A program made the translations under genes and the position numbers. Below are positions 39,700 to 42,642 of a DNA stretch of 42,642 nucleotides, one piece after another. Under the pieces are notes generated by a model that was not told the origin of the DNA, made no database searches, and worked only from the letters and a program-made list of their open reading frames with translations. The first letter of the stretch is position 1; each line of letters opens with the position of its first letter. The DNA is from Candidatus Fusobacterium pullicola (lineage in GTDB: Bacteria > Fusobacteriota > Fusobacteriia > Fusobacteriales > Fusobacteriaceae), in assembly GCA_018883725.1 (NCBI GenBank), contig JAHLFN010000064.1:1-42642 (forward strand), read 5' to 3'.

Positions 39700-42627
39700 T
39701 TATTTTTTTAGGTTAACTTCCTCTTCAGCTACCTCTAAAAGCTCTTTCTTCTTTCTACCTCTTTTTTTAGGTACAGGTATAATTTTACTCTCAACATTAG
39801 CACTCTCTAACATTCTTTTGATATATTTTCCTGTGTAGCTTTCCTCTACCTTGGTAATATCCTCTGGAGTTCCACAGGCAACAACAGTTCCCCCTCTATC
39901 TCCACCATCAGGTCCAATATCTATTATATAGTCAGCTGTTTTAATAACATCTAGATTATGCTCAATAATTACAACACTATTTCCCTTCTCTACAAGTCTA
40001 TTGAGAACTTCCAATAGTTTTCTAATATCCTCAAAGTGTAGTCCAGTAGTTGGCTCATCAAGTATATAGATAGTTTTTCCCTTAGTCATTTTAGATAATT
40101 CAGTAGCTAATTTTATCCTTTGAGCCTCTCCTCCAGACAGTGTAGTGGCAGGTTGTCCAAGCTTTATGTAGTCAAGTCCTACATCTATCAATACTTTTAA
40201 TTTTCTCTCAAGGGAAGGAATATTTTGGAAGAACTCATAAGCTTCAGCCACACTCATATTTAAGACCTCAGATATGTTTTTTCCCTTATAGAAAACATCT
40301 AATGTTTCCTTATTGTATCTTTTACCCTTACACACCTCACACTCAACATATACATCTGGAAGGAAATTCATCTCTATTTTGATAATTCCAGCTCCTTGAC
40401 AAGCTTCACATCTTCCACCCTTTACATTGAATGAGAATCTTCCCTTTGTAAATCCATGAGCCTTAGCGTCTTTAGTTTCAGCAAAAAGAGTTCTGATATC
40501 ATCAAATATCTTTGTATATGTAGCTGGATTAGAACGAGGTGTTCTACCGATAGGGCTTTGGTCAATATTGATAACCTTCTCTAGATACTCAGTCCCCTCA
40601 AGTGCTTTGTACTCCAATGGATAAAGTTTTCCCTTGTTCAATTTATTAAATAGTACTGGGAAAAGTGTATGGTTGATAAGAGTAGACTTTCCACTTCCAC
40701 TCACTCCAGTGACAACTGTCATCACACCTAAAGGAATCTCAACATCTATATTTTTTAAGTTATTTCCCTTTGCTCCAATGATTTTTAAAGATTTATCCCA
40801 ACTACGTCTAGAACTAGGTACCTCTATCTTTAACTCCCCTTTCAAATATTTTCCAGTCAGTGATTGAGAATTTTCCATTACCTCTTTTGGTGTTCCATGA
40901 GCCACTATCTCTCCACCATAAGCTCCAGCTCTAGGTCCAATATCGATTATCTCATCAGCTTGTAGCATAGTATCCTCGTCATGTTCTACAACTATAAGAG
41001 TATTTCCTAAGTCCTTTAGTCTTCCAAGGGTAGCTAATAACTTATCATTATCCTTTTGATGTAACCCTATACTTGGTTCATCTAGTACATAGAGTACTCC
41101 AGTTAACCCTGAACCAATCTGAGTAGCAAGTCTTATCCTTTGTGACTCTCCACCAGAAAGAGTCTTAGTTTCTCTACCAAGACTTAGATAATCAAGACCT
41201 ACATTTATCATAAAGGATAATCTCTCTCTTATCTCCTTAAGTATCTCTTTGGCAATTTTTTCCTGTTTAGGTGTGAGAGTTATCTGATTGAAAAAACTTA
41301 AGGCGTCCTTTATACTCATGTCACATAGCTCCATAATATTTTTGTCTCCAACAGTTACAGCCAGTACTTCAGGTTTTAATCTCTTACCATTACATACCTT
41401 ACAAACTCTCTCAATCATATACTTATTCTCAATCTCTTCCTTCATAGCATCAGAGAAAGTTTCATAGTATCTTCTCTCTAGATTTTTTACTGCTCCCTCA
41501 TACTCCTTGTATCCGTGGAATTGGAAGTCATCTCCCTCATAGTCGAATCTAAATTTCTCGTTAGCCCCATGAAAAACTATATCTAAATCTCTTTTACTCA
41601 TCTCTTTTATAGGCTTAGATATATCAATGTTGAAGGCTTTAGCCATAGCTTTAAAAATCTCCCAACTATAACCTTTTCTACTAGATGCTCCGGGGATATA
41701 CATTCCACCATCTAATATAGATAGTTCCTCATCCTCTATCAGTTTATTCTCATCTACTTCAAGTTTTTTTCCTATACCCTTGCACTCTGGACAAGCACCG
41801 AATGGAGCATTGAAAGAAAATAGACGAGGAGTTAAATCTGGAATACTCACCTCTTCATGCTCTGGACAGGCATAGTTTTCACTGTAACTAAAATCCTCTC
41901 CGTTTACATTTAGTATGATTTTTCCATTAGAAAGTTCAGAAGCACTCTCTACTCCCTGTGTAAGCCTACTTTGAAACTCTTTATCCTCTTTTTTTAACAC
42001 AAGTCTATCAATTACAACCTCAATGTTATGCTTTTTATTCTTATCTAGTGTTATCTCATCTTCTAAATAAAGAATCTCCCCGTTTACTCTAGCCCTCACA
42101 AATCCTTTCTTTAAGAGGTTTAGAAAAAGATTTTTATGAGTTCCCTTTTTATCCTTAATTACTGGAGCAAGAACTATCATTTTGTTCCCTTCCTGAAATC
42201 TGTCTAGGGCTCCTTCAACTATCTCCTCAATACTCTGTTTCTCCACAGGTCTATTACAAACTGGGCAGTGAGCAGTACCAATATGAGCAAATAAAAGTCT
42301 CATATAGTCATATACTTCAGTGATAGTTCCCACTGTAGAACGAGGGTTTCTGTTAGTTGTTTTTTGCTCAATAGAGATAGCAGGGGCAAGTCCCTCTATG
42401 CTATCTACATCTGGCTTAGTCATCTGTCCTATGAACTGTCTTGCATAGGCTGATAAACTCTCTACATATCTTCTTTGCCCCTCAGAATATATGGTGTCAA
42501 AGGCTAGAGAGGATTTTCCACTTCCACTTACACCAGTGATGACTACAAACTTATTTTTTGGAATTTCAATATCTATATTTTTCAAATTGTGCTCTCGAGC
42601 CCCTTTAATAACTATCTTATCCAACAT
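39700..42627 (-). CDS. uvrA: Excinuclease ABC subunit A
   Basis: UvrA is the damage-recognition ATPase of nucleotide excision repair. The 975-residue protein has two ABC ATPase units, with Walker A at GVSGSGKSS (32-40) and again after residue 600 (TGVSGSGKST). Signature motifs are LSGGESQRIRLA and LSGGEAQRIKLA. Zinc-binding cysteine sets are seen in CPVCNRP, CPECKGIGKK and the CEACQGAG...CEVCKGKRYN module. About 30 residues extend past the usual end and include a basic KKRGRKKK stretch, followed by an acidic tail. GAGGTGAAAA precedes the ATG at 42627. The complete gene ends 28 bases before ruvA. Its promoter lies outside the window. Confidence 0.97.
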   Translation of the reverse strand: MLDKIVIKGAREHNLKNIDIEIPKNKFVVITGVSGSGKSSLAFDTIYSEGQRRYVESLSAYARQFIGQMTKPDVDSIEGLAPAISIEQKTTNRNPRSTVGTITEVYDYMRLLFAHIGTAHCPVCNRPVEKQSIEEIVEGALDRFQEGNKMIVLAPVIKDKKGTHKNLFLNLLKKGFVRARVNGEILYLEDEITLDKNKKHNIEVVIDRLVLKKEDKEFQSRLTQGVESASELSNGKIILNVNGEDFSYSENYACPEHEEVSIPDLTPRLFSFNAPFGACPECKGIGKKLEVDENKLIEDEELSILDGGMYIPGASSRKGYSWEIFKAMAKAFNIDISKPIKEMSKRDLDIVFHGANEKFRFDYEGDDFQFHGYKEYEGAVKNLERRYYETFSDAMKEEIENKYMIERVCKVCNGKRLKPEVLAVTVGDKNIMELCDMSIKDALSFFNQITLTPKQEKIAKEILKEIRERLSFMINVGLDYLSLGRETKTLSGGESQRIRLATQIGSGLTGVLYVLDEPSIGLHQKDNDKLLATLGRLKDLGNTLIVVEHDEDTMLQADEIIDIGPRAGAYGGEIVAHGTPKEVMENSQSLTGKYLKGELKIEVPSSRRSWDKSLKIIGAKGNNLKNIDVEIPLGVMTVVTGVSGSGKSTLINHTLFPVLFNKLNKGKLYPLEYKALEGTEYLEKVINIDQSPIGRTPRSNPATYTKIFDDIRTLFAETKDAKAHGFTKGRFSFNVKGGRCEACQGAGIIKIEMNFLPDVYVECEVCKGKRYNKETLDVFYKGKNISEVLNMSVAEAYEFFQNIPSLERKLKVLIDVGLDYIKLGQPATTLSGGEAQRIKLATELSKMTKGKTIYILDEPTTGLHFEDIRKLLEVLNRLVEKGNSVVIIEHNLDVIKTADYIIDIGPDGGDRGGTVVACGTPEDITKVEESYTGKYIKRMLESANVESKIIPVPKKRGRKKKELLEVAEEEVNLKK

Positions 42628-42642
42628 ATAATTTTCACCTCA

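Noticed and set aside
1..42642. CRISPR array, prophage, transposase or toxin-antitoxin module
   Set aside because: No regularly spaced repeats, integrase, transposase, phage structural genes or small paired toxin-antitoxin frames were seen in either strand.

Overview
The window reads as chromosomal DNA of a low-GC, Gram-negative anaerobe, most likely a Fusobacterium (species not determinable here). Three things point this way. The base composition is strongly AT-rich, with many TTG/GTG starts and strong AGGAGG ribosome binding sites. Outer-membrane and LPS-type functions are present (KdsC, LolC/D-like transporter, alpha-2-macroglobulin plus PBP1C, lipoproteins). They occur beside Firmicutes-like gene order and regulation (pgpH-ybeY-dgkA, ykoFEDC under a TPP riboswitch, long-form HPF). 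No prophage, insertion sequence, CRISPR array, rRNA or tRNA gene was recognised; nearly all of the window is core housekeeping DNA.

Layout. 1-340: first two codons of a leftward gene, a terminator and a large imperfect inverted repeat. 341-5676 (minus): a YdcF-like membrane protein; a class I ribonucleotide reductase operon (glutaredoxin-nrdA-nrdB) with NrdR-like boxes and its own terminator; kdsC; and rpsT with a UUG start. 6020-14819 (plus): a probable operon of dinG (with an N-terminal RadC/JAMM-like domain), pgpH, ybeY, a dgkA-PAP2 fusion, a lipase-like hydrolase and a peptide-binding lipoprotein. 14893-15948 (minus): mnmH. 16131-27399 (plus): class II nrdJ, recQ, alpha-2-macroglobulin and pbpC. 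27466-29953 (plus): lolC/E-like permease, lolD and hpf. 30037-31449: pepA. 31500-34961: TPP riboswitch and ykoFEDC. 34967-42627 (minus): an oligopeptide-binding lipoprotein with an M42 aminopeptidase; a secreted-type MTA/SAH nucleosidase; and uvrA-ruvA-thioredoxin-like.

How they work together. Deoxynucleotide supply is covered twice, by an oxygen-type class I enzyme and a B12-dependent class II enzyme, each with a different palindromic operator candidate. DNA repair is represented by UvrA, RuvA, RecQ and DinG. Peptide use is represented by two family-5 binding proteins, PepA and the M42 peptidase. Envelope maintenance is covered by A2M/PBP1C, undecaprenol/diacylglycerol kinase-phosphatase, KdsC and LolCD. 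Thiamine or its precursor is imported by the riboswitch-controlled Yko system.

I see no wholly new multi-gene system. The most unusual items are the JAMM-DinG fusion, the kinase-phosphatase fusion, the putatively exported nucleosidase, the palindrome over the nrdJ promoter and the 170-base inverted repeat at the left edge.
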